A DNA stretch of 64,000 bases from AC-32 sp963813435 (GTDB lineage: Bacteria > Actinomycetota > Thermoleophilia > Gaiellales > Gaiellaceae): assembly GCA_963813435.1 (NCBI GenBank), contig CAWEYY010000003.1, forward strand, positions 1,116,001 through 1,180,000, read 5' to 3'. Numbering within the stretch: position 1 is the stretch's first letter; each line of letters opens with the position of its first letter. A program made the position numbers and the translations under genes. The notes under the pieces are model-generated. The model ran no database searches, was not told where the DNA came from, and was given only the letters and a program-made list of their open reading frames with translations. This document shows positions 8,974 to 17,604 of the stretch, piece after piece.

Positions 8974-9648
8974 ATGATCCACGCGACCATTCAGCTGCTT
9001 CTTTACGCGCTCCTTGCGGGGTTCAGCGCGCTCGCGTTCGCGGCGACCATCGCAGTCATGCAGGCGGGCCGGCTGAAGACGCTCGGGTTCGGCACCGGGT
9101 TCGTCCTCGGCCAGTTGTTCACCTGCTCGCTCTTCGTCATCTTCGGCGTCGTCGTTACGGGCGCGAGCAAGCGGACCCACTCGGCGTTGCTCGCCACGCT
9201 CGAGCTGCTCCTCGCGCTCCTCCTCATCGCAGTCGCGCTTCGGGTCCGGCGCGCGCCTCCGGTCGAGACGGAAGGATCGAGCGAGCGCACGCAGGCGGTG
9301 CTCGAGCGGCTCAGCCGCATGCGTTTCCTCACCACGTCGTTCGCCGGCTTCGTCCTCGGGATCGGCGGCCCGAAGCGCCTGCTGCTCACCGCGCTTGCCG
9401 CCACGGCGATCACCACCGCGGGCGTTCGCGACGCGGGAGAGGCCGCGCTGGTCGTCTGGTACTGCGCACTGGCGACGGTGCTCGTCTGGGGGCCGGTGAT
9501 CGTCTACGTGCTCCTCGGAGACCGAGCCGTCGGAGTCATGACGCGCGCCCAGCAGCGACTCGCGCGTCGTCAGCCGGGGGTGAAGGTCTACGCGCTCCTA
9601 GTGCTGGCCGGGATACTGATCCTCGATGCCGTGAGCCTTCTACTGTAG
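8974..9648 (+). CDS. GAP-family (SfLAP-like) membrane transporter
   Basis: 224 residues with six hydrophobic segments, a central charged loop near residues 90-110, and the N-terminal pattern LLAGFSALAFAATIAVMQAG common to the GAP / sulfolipid-addressing protein family. Mycobacterial members take part in exporting glycolipids across the inner membrane; the substrate here is unknown. First gene inside the tRNA-bounded island. It converges on the DMT transporter gene with a 16-bp gap. Confidence 0.75.
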   Translation: MIHATIQLLLYALLAGFSALAFAATIAVMQAGRLKTLGFGTGFVLGQLFTCSLFVIFGVVVTGASKRTHSALLATLELLLALLLIAVALRVRRAPPVETEGSSERTQAVLERLSRMRFLTTSFAGFVLGIGGPKRLLLTALAATAITTAGVRDAGEAALVVWYCALATVLVWGPVIVYVLLGDRAVGVMTRAQQRLARRQPGVKVYALLVLAGILILDAVSLLL

Positions 9649-9664
9649 ATCCCCGGACGCGCGT

Positions 9665-10558
9665 CTACGCCGCGGGCGTCGCCATGGACGAGGAATCGAC
9701 GTCGACCGCGTCTGCGGTCTTCGCCTCCTCCGTGGCCCGTGTGATCGACACCGCCGCCGCGAGCGCCAGGCCAAGGGCGGCGTAGGCGACGACCTTGTGC
9801 CAGGTCGGGTCGGCCAGCCGCTCGTCCAACAACAGGGTGCCGACGAGGATCCCGACGAGCGGGTTCAGCACCGACGTCATGGCAACGGACGGCGCCAGCC
9901 TGCCCGTCGCCAGCGAGACCTGCTGCACGAGGAAGGCGAGGATGCCGGCGACGGCGAACGCCCAGAACTCCCAGTTCGAGAGCATCCCGGCGACGCCATC
10001 GGCGTCCAGAGTCTCGGCGGTCGGCTTCCAGAGCGAGGCCGAAAGTCCATAGAGCAGCCCGGCGCACGCTCCGAACGCCGCGGCCTTGCGGGCCAGCGAG
10101 CCGCGCTCTCCGAAAACGACGAGCAGGGCCGAGGCGATTCCGAGCACGACGATGACGATCGCCCACTCCCACGAAGGCGCGTCGTCGTTCCCCGAGGCGG
10201 CGTCGCCCACCCCGATGAAGAGCGCCAGCCCCAGCACGACAAGCCCGGCCGCCACGACCTGTTCCCGGTTTACGTGCTGCTGTGTCAGCAAGTACCCGAG
10301 CGGGAGCGCGAAGACGATCGTGGTGACGAGGAGTGGCTGGATCACGGCCAGCTTCCCGTTGTCGAGCGCGACTGCCTGGAAGACGTAGCCGGCGAGCAGC
10401 GCGAGCGTGCCGAGCAGCCACCACGTCTGCTTCGCCAGCCGGACGAAGGAGCTCGGCTCGCCGAGCGAGACCTCGCCCATCCCGAGCGCGCCCTTCTGCT
10501 GGAGCGTCGCCGCCAGGGCGAAGAGGCAGGCCGCGCCGAGGGCGAGGAGGTCCGCCAC
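9665..10558 (-). CDS. DMT-superfamily (EamA/NIPA-like) transporter
   Basis: 297 residues with nine to ten hydrophobic helices and two inverted halves, as in drug/metabolite transporters. Motifs include LAATLQQKGAL near the start, QPLLVTTIVFALPLG, and in the second half TSVLNPLVGILVGTLLLDERL, the usual EamA end motif. The C-terminal tail is hydrophilic and acidic. The substrate cannot be inferred. The 160 bp upstream of ATG 10558 hold no gene. Confidence 0.8.
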   Translation of the reverse strand: MADLLALGAACLFALAATLQQKGALGMGEVSLGEPSSFVRLAKQTWWLLGTLALLAGYVFQAVALDNGKLAVIQPLLVTTIVFALPLGYLLTQQHVNREQVVAAGLVVLGLALFIGVGDAASGNDDAPSWEWAIVIVVLGIASALLVVFGERGSLARKAAAFGACAGLLYGLSASLWKPTAETLDADGVAGMLSNWEFWAFAVAGILAFLVQQVSLATGRLAPSVAMTSVLNPLVGILVGTLLLDERLADPTWHKVVAYAALGLALAAAVSITRATEEAKTADAVDVDSSSMATPAA

Positions 10559-10718
10559 GACTCAGGAGCTTACGCCGTCTCGAGGCCGACGACTGTGCGA
10601 GCCCTCGTGGGTCACCGCGAACGCGCGAAGACTGGACCGGACGGCCTTTCTCCGTCTCCGCGCTCTCAGCGAAATCGAGGGTCTGCGTTATGCGGCAGGG
10701 TTCCAGTCCCGTCGCGAG

Positions 10719-10991
10719 CTAGGCGTCGTACGTTCCGCCGAACACTGCCGCCTGGGGCTTGGACTTGTGACCGGCGTCCTGGAGGATCGCCGGGACCTCG
10801 GGGTTGGAGACGAAGTTCTGCCACCCGTCCTCGTCCCAGTCGAAGAGCACCCAGACCCTGTCCTCCTCGTTGGGATCGCGAAAGACGGTCGAGCCCTTGG
10901 ACCCGTGCTGCCTTCGCTTCTCGGCGCTCTTGGTCGAGAAGACCTCGATCCAGCGGTCGAAATCCTCGACCTTCGTCGTTGCCAGAAGCAT
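10719..10991 (-). CDS. Small antibiotic-biosynthesis-monooxygenase-like protein
   Basis: 90 residues: MLLATTKVEDFDRWIEVF opens a ferredoxin-like fold typical of dimeric ABM/cyclase-type proteins, with VFRDPNEEDRVWVLFDWDEDGWQNFV and VPAILQDAG following. These are the conserved parts of a common actinobacterial family of unknown substrate. aacggagaggaagag precedes ATG 10991 as a ribosome site. Faces the propeller-like gene pair across a 230-bp gap that holds no other gene. Confidence 0.7.
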   Translation of the reverse strand: MLLATTKVEDFDRWIEVFSTKSAEKRRQHGSKGSTVFRDPNEEDRVWVLFDWDEDGWQNFVSNPEVPAILQDAGHKSKPQAAVFGGTYDA

Positions 10992-11222
10992 CTCTTCCTC
11001 TCCGTTGTCCCCGGCGCCACCGCTCCACGCCGATGGTGAGGGGCGAGCCTACGGGACAACGGCATCCAGCCTGAGCCTTCAGGTCGACTGGGCTCGCTGG
11101 GGTGGGCTGGGCCTGGAAATGTAAGGACTCCCGTCTCCGTATCTTTGGGCGCGCTGGATCCGCGGCGCCCCCGATGCGGTCGAAAAGCGCGAGCGCGAGC
11201 ATTTCTGGCGGAGGTGAGAGCG

Positions 11223-12338
11223 ATGAGGCGACTCTCGAGGTGGGTACCGACTCTCGCAGTGCCGTTGCTGCTTGTGCTCGCGGTACCAGCCGCCGCGACT
11301 CGCACGCCGACGCGGAAACTGAAGCACGCGAGCGGGCCGATCGTGGCCCTGGCGATGGACGGCCCGCGTGTCGTCTACAGCACCCAGGGCAATCGGGTGT
11401 ATGTCTGGAACATCCGCTCGGGCGCGACTTCGCAGGCGCGCGACTCTTCGAGCAGCACCTTCCCGCTCGTTCAGGAGGTCGCGATCGCCGGGACGCGGGT
11501 TGCCTGGATCACGCGCGACGTGGCCGGCAACTCTGAAGAGACAAACGAGGATCTCTACACCGCGTCCCTCAATGGGGCGGGAGCGAGGAAACTCGCACAC
11601 GCGTTCCGGGTCCACGATTTCGGGCTGGACGATATTCAGCGCTGGAATGGGGATTGGATCGGTGGTCTGGCCGGCACCGGCAAGTTGCTCGTCGTCAGCA
11701 GGTGGACAACGGCGCCAAACCCCGGCGGCTCGACATTTGAGACGATCTCAAACGCCCGTCTGAGCCTGATCAGCGCGACTGGCGGGCGGCTGCACCCGAT
11801 CGCTGGCGGTGAGGACTCGATCGTGTCGGCGTCTGTGGATTCGGGTCACGTGGCAGTCCTGCGGCCTAACGGCAGCGTCGGCATCTACTCGGCAACTGGC
11901 GTCCTGCTGAGGCAGGTCACCCCGAGTTCGGCGCAGGAGATCGCGCTGGGCGGCGGTCGGTTGGTCGTGCTGACGAAGACGAAGACACTCGACGTATACG
12001 ACGCGAAGACGGGGGCGTTCGAGCACAGCTGGCCGGTCAAGACCAAAGCGCATCTGCAAGCGGGGTACCTACGGGCCTACGGGAGGATCGCGCTCTTCTC
12101 GGTCGCGCCCGGCCGCTCGAGCCGGAATCTGCGCTTCATGGATCTGAAGACAGGCAGGAACGTCGCCCTGCCGACCATTTTTCGGTCGGCCTGGAGCGAT
12201 GCCTCGGTGGGGCCACTCGGTGTGGTGTACGCAGTCAGCAACGGCAAAGCCTATGGTGGACATGTTCCATCCGGAACGCTCGTCTTCCTGTCCACGGCCC
12301 GGGTACTCGCGGACATCTCGATAGGCCACGTGACATGA
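11223..12338 (+). CDS. Secreted propeller-like protein, first of a coupled pair
   Basis: 371 residues. ATG 11223 has ggaggtgag seven bases upstream. Signal peptide: MRRLSRW, then a Leu/Val-rich core ending VPAAATRT. The mature part alternates short strands with repeated patterns such as GPRVVYSTQGNRVYVWN, GTRVAWITRDVAG, DSGHVAVLRPNGSVGIYS and GGRLVVLTKTKTLDVYD, suggesting a beta-propeller of WD40/TolB-like blades. No enzymatic motif. Lys, Thr and Ser are more common than in neighbours and GC looks slightly lower, fitting acquired DNA. Stop overlaps the next start (ATGA). Confidence 0.75.
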   Translation: MRRLSRWVPTLAVPLLLVLAVPAAATRTPTRKLKHASGPIVALAMDGPRVVYSTQGNRVYVWNIRSGATSQARDSSSSTFPLVQEVAIAGTRVAWITRDVAGNSEETNEDLYTASLNGAGARKLAHAFRVHDFGLDDIQRWNGDWIGGLAGTGKLLVVSRWTTAPNPGGSTFETISNARLSLISATGGRLHPIAGGEDSIVSASVDSGHVAVLRPNGSVGIYSATGVLLRQVTPSSAQEIALGGGRLVVLTKTKTLDVYDAKTGAFEHSWPVKTKAHLQAGYLRAYGRIALFSVAPGRSSRNLRFMDLKTGRNVALPTIFRSAWSDASVGPLGVVYAVSNGKAYGGHVPSGTLVFLSTARVLADISIGHVT

Positions 12339-13441
12339 ACGCGAGGAAGCGCCTCGTCTTCTTGCTCGCGGTACCGCTGTTGTTGCTTGCGCTTACGGCA
12401 AACACCGCAAGCGGGCCTGCTGCAGGGACGGCAAAGCCCGCCAAGCTGCGCACGCTGGTGACGACCTCCGGAATCGAAGCATTCGCGCAGGACACGGATT
12501 CACTCGCCTGGGTCGACTACGGACACGCGGTTCACATCAAGCGCGTGTCCAAGCCCGGTCAATCGGTTGTCGGCTGGGTTGAAACAGACGTGATCGGCGG
12601 CGGCCCTGTACCGCCTCCGGAACTGGCGCTTGCGGGAGTGCGCGCCCTCTGGCCAGGCTATGCCGGCGGGGCGAGTCGTGAAACGGTCATCAAGACGGGC
12701 GCGCTGGGCGAACGACCCAAGAAGGGCGAGCGCCGGGCAGCGATCGTCACCATCTTCTCGTACAGCAACGACACCTACACGGGCACCTATTTGGCTGGTC
12801 TCGCCGGAGACGGCCCGACGCTCGTCCTCGGATACACCGACGAGGTCTGCCCAGGCGAGCTGTGCAGACTGTTCGAAGTGGCCGGAGGCGGGGTGACGCG
12901 CGTCATCAGCCGCAGGGCGTCTGCCCGGATCCCGGGCGTCGATCCTCCCGCCATGCTCGCCGCCTCGCACGGGCGGATCGCCGATGTCCCAGCCACCGAG
13001 GTCCCTTGGCCTGGGGCAGGCATCCCGTCGCTGCCTGCCGTCGCAGAGAACGGGCCGGTTGAGGTCTACGACCTCGCCGGACGAAAGATCTCGACTGTCA
13101 ACCCAGTGGGCACCGTTCGCGTTGTCGCGCTCTCCTGGCCGCAACTAGGGGTGCTGGTGCGACGGCACGACCGGACGCAGGCGATCGAGCGCTACAACGC
13201 CACGAGCGGCGCACTCATCGCAACCACAGTCGTTCCTTCGACTGCCGCAGATCTGGCGCTCGGAACGGGCGGACCGGTCTACCGTGTCGGCAGGGCGATC
13301 TACACGATTCGCGCCGGGCACCCGGCGCTCGTCTGGCGCGCGAAGGCGCAACCGATCGGCCTCTCGATCGAGGGAAGGCGTGTGGCTTGGGCTGTAAACC
13401 TCGAGGGCCGAGGGCGCATCGTTGCCCTGACGCTCCGCTAG
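12335..13441 (+). CDS. Secreted propeller-like protein, second of a coupled pair
   Basis: 368 residues, starting in the ATGA overlap with the preceding gene, so translation is coupled. Signal peptide MNARKRLVF, then a Leu-rich core ending in NTASGPAAG. The body has blade-like strands resembling its neighbour: DSLAWVDYGHAVHIKRV, VRALWPGYAGG, GPVEVYDLAGRKIS and VRRHDRTQAIERYN. A disulfide-like CPGELC pair sits near residue 172. The two genes are probably diverged tandem copies. No function can be assigned. Ends 73 bp before the tRNA-fragment repeat that closes the island. Confidence 0.75.
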   Translation: MNARKRLVFLLAVPLLLLALTANTASGPAAGTAKPAKLRTLVTTSGIEAFAQDTDSLAWVDYGHAVHIKRVSKPGQSVVGWVETDVIGGGPVPPPELALAGVRALWPGYAGGASRETVIKTGALGERPKKGERRAAIVTIFSYSNDTYTGTYLAGLAGDGPTLVLGYTDEVCPGELCRLFEVAGGGVTRVISRRASARIPGVDPPAMLAASHGRIADVPATEVPWPGAGIPSLPAVAENGPVEVYDLAGRKISTVNPVGTVRVVALSWPQLGVLVRRHDRTQAIERYNATSGALIATTVVPSTAADLALGTGGPVYRVGRAIYTIRAGHPALVWRAKAQPIGLSIEGRRVAWAVNLEGRGRIVALTLR

Positions 13442-13513
13442 GTGATTCCGGGCCTGCTCAGACGAGAGGAGGCACGCCAGGCTCGGGGCGCCTGACTTCG
13501 ATGTTCGGGAAAT

Positions 13514-13539
13514 GCGGGTTCGAGTCCCGTCGCTCCCGT
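13514..13539 (+). repeat. attR-like 26-bp fragment of tRNA-Asp
   Basis: Exact copy of 8684-8709, covering the T-arm and 3' acceptor strand. The bases before it do not form the rest of a tRNA, so it is a fragment rather than a second gene. A terminator follows five bases later, as expected for the original downstream side of the tRNA gene. Confidence 0.65.
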
Positions 13540-13542
13540 CTA

Positions 13543-13564
13543 GACGCCGCAAGGCGGCGTTTGC
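13543..13564 (+). terminator. Terminator downstream of the tRNA fragment
   Basis: Stem gacgccgc / gcggcgtt with a short loop, followed by ttgccgttt. It stands just beyond the tRNA-Asp fragment. Most simply it is the original tRNA-Asp terminator, now separated from the intact tRNA by 4.8 kb of island. Confidence 0.5.
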
Positions 13565-13610
13565 CGTTTCGGCCTCGGTCTCCGTTGCTCGCGAGGTCGA
13601 TGAGCCGGAA

Positions 13611-14594
13611 TCAGAGCGAGATCGTCGTCCCGACCGCGCTCTGCACGAACGCATCGGGGAAGCGATGCGCGAGGCGGTGCACGGCCTTCCAGCCCGTGCA
13701 ATGCGCCGGCATCAACAGCTCGGGCTGGAGGTCGTCGAAGGCCGCCACCGTCGGCTCGATGATGGGCTCGAACATCGGACCGCTGAGGTGGAACCCTCCG
13801 ATGACGGCGGCGACGCCCGTCTCGCCCGTAAGCCGCTGCGCATGCCTCACCACATTGACGATCCCGGCGTGACCACAGCCGGTGAGGACCAGGAGGCCGC
13901 GATCGGCAAAGCGCATCACGATCGCCTGGTCGTCGAGGATCAGCGGGTCCGGTTCCCAGCTGCCGTGAACGTGTGCTTCGTGTCCCATGAAGCCGGTCTC
14001 GAAGGGTGTTGTGCGATCGACCTCGCCCGTCACGAGCACCGAGCCGTCGAGCAGGAACGACGGTTGTCGTTCCTCGACAATCTCGAAGCCCGCGCCCTCG
14101 AGTGCGGAGCGGCTGGTCGCGGGCAGCTCGCCCGGCTCGAGGCCCGGGATGGCGATGCGCCGACGTCGCCAGAAGTCGGGGTGGATGAGCACGGGAAGGT
14201 TCCTTCGTCCGAGCTCCTTGGCGATTCCCTCCATCCCGGCGACGTGGTCCCAGTGACCGTGGCTGAGCACAATCGTCTCGATGTCACCCGGCCGGACCTC
14301 GAGCCGGCGCATGTTCTCGACGACACCGGTTGGCGTCACACCCGCGTCGAAGAGGATCGTGCGCTCGCGACCGCCAGTCGTCACGCGAACGAGCGCCGAG
14401 AAGCCGGGCTGGGCAACCAGGGCGTCAGGCAGGCCGTCCTCGGTGAGCGCCGAGGCAGCGCGCGGCTTCGCGAGCTGGTGCAGCCAGGTCGTGCGCTCGA
14501 CATGCTCCGTCGGGAAGAGCAGGGGGTCGGTCACGTTGTCCATCAGGATCGTGATCCGGACGGCGTCGACCGGCGCGAGCGGGATCGTGACCAT
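13611..14594 (-). CDS. MBL-fold metallo-hydrolase
   Basis: 327 residues from ATG 14594 (a TTG at 14606 is also in frame; neither has a clear ribosome site). Motif SHGHWDHVAG is the metallo-beta-lactamase HxHxDH signature; ILFDAG precedes it, and LTGCGHAGIVN and GGFHLSGP supply the later metal ligands. The spacing resembles the dihydropterin / RFA-P synthase-like subgroup of MBL proteins, though substrate is unknown. It lies just outside the tRNA-bounded island and is read toward it. Confidence 0.82.
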   Translation of the reverse strand: MVTIPLAPVDAVRITILMDNVTDPLLFPTEHVERTTWLHQLAKPRAASALTEDGLPDALVAQPGFSALVRVTTGGRERTILFDAGVTPTGVVENMRRLEVRPGDIETIVLSHGHWDHVAGMEGIAKELGRRNLPVLIHPDFWRRRRIAIPGLEPGELPATSRSALEGAGFEIVEERQPSFLLDGSVLVTGEVDRTTPFETGFMGHEAHVHGSWEPDPLILDDQAIVMRFADRGLLVLTGCGHAGIVNVVRHAQRLTGETGVAAVIGGFHLSGPMFEPIIEPTVAAFDDLQPELLMPAHCTGWKAVHRLAHRFPDAFVQSAVGTTISL

Positions 14595-14753
14595 GGCTGA
14601 GGCCAAGAATGTCAGCTGCGCTCTCGGCCAGGCCGAGTCCCGTCTTCTGCCGTCAGATCACGTGGCTGCGTACAGAGCGATCAGGCCGCACGGAACGAGC
14701 AGGTCGTACCAGAAGACGTGGCCGGCGATGTTCCTAGAGCGACTCGTCGATAG

Positions 14754-16299
14754 TCAGCCGCGGGCGCCGCTCGCAGCGTCTGCCATCTTCTCCAGTGCCT
14801 GGTCGATCGTGAAGCTCGCCGCCTTCTGGCGCGGTGGGAAGTCCTTGAACGTGGCGAGGAACTCGGCCACGATCGCCTGGGCCGCGAGGATCATGTAGGC
14901 CTTCGACAGGTACCAGTCCCAGTACGTGTTCGAGGTCGTGTCCGCCCGCTCGAACGGATCCATTCGGAGGTTGAAGAGCTTCGGCACGCGCAGCGTGGTG
15001 AACGGCTCCGCCCACAGCTCGAGCGTTCCGCGTGCCCGCTGCTCCATGAAGACCAGCTTCCAGTTGTCGTAGCGCAGCGCGACGAGATCCCCGTCGTCCG
15101 AGAAGTAGATGAACCCCTTGCGCGGGCTCTCGTCCTCTTCCCCGGTCAGGTAGGGCAGGAGGTTGTAGCCGTCGATGTGCACCTTGAACGTCTTTCCCGC
15201 CGCCTCGTGGCCCGTCTTCAGCTTCTCAACGACGTCGGGCTCGCCTGCGGCCGCGAGGAACGTGGGCAGCCAGTCGTGGAGTTGCACAATCTCGTTCGAG
15301 ACCGTCGCCGTCCGCGATCCTTCCCGGCCAGCGCACCATCATCGGGACACGGAACGCGCCCTCCCAGTTCGTGTTCTTCTCGCTGCGGAACGGCGTCATC
15401 GCCCCGTCCGGCCACGTGTTCATGTGCGGGCCGTTGTCGGTGCCGTACAGCACGATCGTGTCCTCGGCGATCTCGAGCTTGTCGAGCAGGTCGAGGAGCT
15501 GGCCCACGTTCTTGTCGTGGTCGATCATCGTGTCGTGGTACGGGGACTGCCAGCGTCCGGCCTGTCCGAGGCTCCGGCGCTTCGTGTGCGTCCGGAAGTG
15601 CATGTGCGTGAAGTTCACCCAGCAGAAGAACGGCTTGCGCCGCCGGTGCTGGCGCTCGATGTAGTCGCACGCTGCCGTCGCGAACTCGTCGTCGCACGTC
15701 TCCATCCGCTTCCTTGTCAGCGGTCCCGTGTCCTGGATCCGCTGCTTCCCGACGCGGCCCCAGCGCGGGTGCTCCTTCGGGTCGTCCTTCGTCGTCGCCT
15801 TGCAGCGCAGCACGCCGCGGGGCCCGAACCGCTCGCCAAACCGCTCGAATCCGTGCTTCGCCGGGTAGTCCGGCTCCTCCGGCTCCTCTTCGGCGTTCAG
15901 GTGGTAGAGGTTCCCGAAGAACTCGTCGAAGCCGTGGACGGTCGGGAGGAACTTGTTCATGTCGCCGAGGTGGTTCTTGCCGAACTGCGCCGTGGCGTAG
16001 CCGTGGTTCTTGAGGAGCTCGGCGATCGTCGGGTCCTCCTCCTGGAGGCCGACCGACGCGCCGGGCAAGCCGACCTTGCTCAACCCCGTGCGGAAGACGC
16101 TCTGGCCGGTGATGAAGGACGACCGGCCGGCGGTGCAGCTCTGCTCGCCGTAGGAGTCGGTGAAGCGCATCCCCTCGTTCGCGATGCGGTCGATGTTCGG
16201 CGTGCGGTACCCCATCAGCCCGTCGCTGTAGCAGCTCAGGTTCGTGATCCCGATGTCGTCGCCCCAGATCACGAGGATGTTCGGCTTGTCCTGCGGCAT
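14754..16299 (-). CDS. Arylsulfatase-family protein (frameshifted)
   Basis: About 514 residues over two frames. The first part (16299 to about 15310) has metal-binding Asp14-Asp15 (WGDDIG), the formylglycine motif SCTAGRSS with Cys55, GKNHLGD and TDNGPHM; it drops out of frame after RWPGRIADG. The second part (about 15305 to 14754) resumes with LHDWLPTFLAAAGE and the C-terminal subdomain. One extra base within 15304-15312 explains the break. Sulfatases hydrolyse sulfate esters after the Cys is converted to formylglycine, and the converting enzyme is the adjacent upstream gene. No signal peptide, so probably cytoplasmic. Confidence 0.82.
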
Positions 16300-16327
16300 G
16301 GGTCTCCCCTCGTCGTCGAGATCCCGG

Positions 16328-17257
16328 CTACGCGCGCACGATGCAGCGGAAGCCGAGGTGGTTGGTGGACGTGTCGACCGCCTGCGCCATTCGCGCCGCT
16401 GGCCGGTAGCGCTGGCAGTAGTTGGGCGCGCACAGGTGCGAGCCGCCCTTCATCACCTTGCGCGGGATCGCCGTGGAGTCGTTCGGGTCGATGCTCGAGG
16501 CCCGCAGGTCGCCCGCGCAGCACGGCGAGCTCGGCTGGTGGTTCGACGTGTACCAGTCGGCCGTCCACTCCCACACGTTCCCGGCCACGTCGTAGAGGCC
16601 GTAGCCGTTCGGCGGGAACCTGCCGACCGGTGAAGTTCCTTCGAAGCCGTCGAGGAGCGTGTTCTCGTACGGGAACTCGCCCTGCCACGTGTTCGCCATC
16701 GGTTTCCCCTTCGGCATGAACTCGTCGCCCCAGGCGAACTCGGCGCCCTCGAGGCCGCCGCGCGCCGCGAACTCCCACTCGGCCTCGGTCGGCAGGTCCT
16801 TCCCGGCCCAGGCTGCGTAGGCCTCCGCGTCGGCGTACGCGATGTGCACCACGGGGTGCCGCTCGCGCCCGTGCAGCGTGCTCTCCGGCCCCTCGGGATG
16901 GCGCCAGTCGGCGCCGCGGGTCCACGTCCACCAGTTGAAGTGGTTGCTCAGGTCGACCGGCCCCGAGGTCTTCTGAAACACCACGGATCCCGCGAAGAGC
17001 ATGTCCTCCTGTGCGCCGGGGTACTGCTCGGGATCGGGATCCTTCTCGGCCCACGTCACGTGCCCGGTCGCCTTCACGAAGCGCGTGAACTCGAGGTTCG
17101 TGACGGGGTGCTCGTCGAGCCAGAACCCGTCAACCGAGACCTCGCTGACCGGAGCCTCCTCCGGATAGTGCCGGTCGGAGCCCATTGCAAACGTGCCCCC
17201 GGGGATCCACGCCATCCCCTTCCTGTCCGCTCGTGCCTCGGTCGGTGCCTGGGCCAT
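16328..17257 (-). CDS. Formylglycine-generating enzyme (SUMF1/FGE family)
   Basis: 309 residues. Typical FGE-sulfatase fold: WIPGGTFAMGSD near the N-terminus, HPVTNLEF, LPTEAEWEFAARGG, YDVAGNVWEWTADWY, and GGSHLCAPNYCQRYRP near the C-terminus. Cys276 and Cys281 correspond to the copper-binding active-site pair of aerobic FGE, so it should be catalytically competent. It oxidises the Cys of a C-x-[PA]-x-R motif to formylglycine, and the sulfatase 28 bp downstream carries CTAGR. Enzyme and substrate thus form one leftward operon. Confidence 0.92.
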   Translation of the reverse strand: MAQAPTEARADRKGMAWIPGGTFAMGSDRHYPEEAPVSEVSVDGFWLDEHPVTNLEFTRFVKATGHVTWAEKDPDPEQYPGAQEDMLFAGSVVFQKTSGPVDLSNHFNWWTWTRGADWRHPEGPESTLHGRERHPVVHIAYADAEAYAAWAGKDLPTEAEWEFAARGGLEGAEFAWGDEFMPKGKPMANTWQGEFPYENTLLDGFEGTSPVGRFPPNGYGLYDVAGNVWEWTADWYTSNHQPSSPCCAGDLRASSIDPNDSTAIPRKVMKGGSHLCAPNYCQRYRPAARMAQAVDTSTNHLGFRCIVRA

Positions 17258-17296
17258 GCGGCTCGACCCTATCGCGGCGCCCTCGAGCGTGTGCCG

Positions 17297-17518
17297 CTAC
17301 TTGCCGATCGCGGCGATGAGCGCCATCAGGATGAAGCCGGCCCCGATCCCGATCAGGAGCCAGGCACCGAAGTCGCCCAGCAGGATGCCGAGCCCGGCGC
17401 CCACCACGATCCCGCCGACAAACGCCGGACCGCCGTACGCATAGCCGCGTCCCGACGACGCCGCGCGGTCGGCAGGTTCTTGCGCCGCGCTCGTGGCGGG
17501 CTCGTCCTGTGCGTGCAT
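17297..17518 (-). CDS. Small Gly-rich membrane protein
   Basis: 73 residues, preceded by a near-perfect ribosome site (ggaaggaggttgcc-ATG). The first 25 residues are hydrophilic (Ala, Gln, Glu, Asp), then a Gly-rich stretch GRGYAYGGPAF, followed by two adjacent hydrophobic helices with glycine zippers (GGIVVGAGLGILLG and WLLIGIGAGFILMALIAAIG). No family recognised. First gene of the leftward run that continues 39 bp later with FGE and sulfatase, so it may be cotranscribed with them. Confidence 0.7.
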   Translation of the reverse strand: MHAQDEPATSAAQEPADRAASSGRGYAYGGPAFVGGIVVGAGLGILLGDFGAWLLIGIGAGFILMALIAAIGK

Positions 17519-17604
17519 GGCAACCTCCTTCCGAAGTCACCCCGAGCATCGCGAGGCCGTTGCGAGGCGACATCGGGGATGGTGCTGATCATGGGTTGTG
17601 GTTA

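Noticed and set aside
13442..13540. Possible second full tRNA gene at the island's right edge
   Set aside because: Only the T-arm and 3' acceptor strand are present; upstream bases do not form the acceptor partner, D-arm or anticodon arm.
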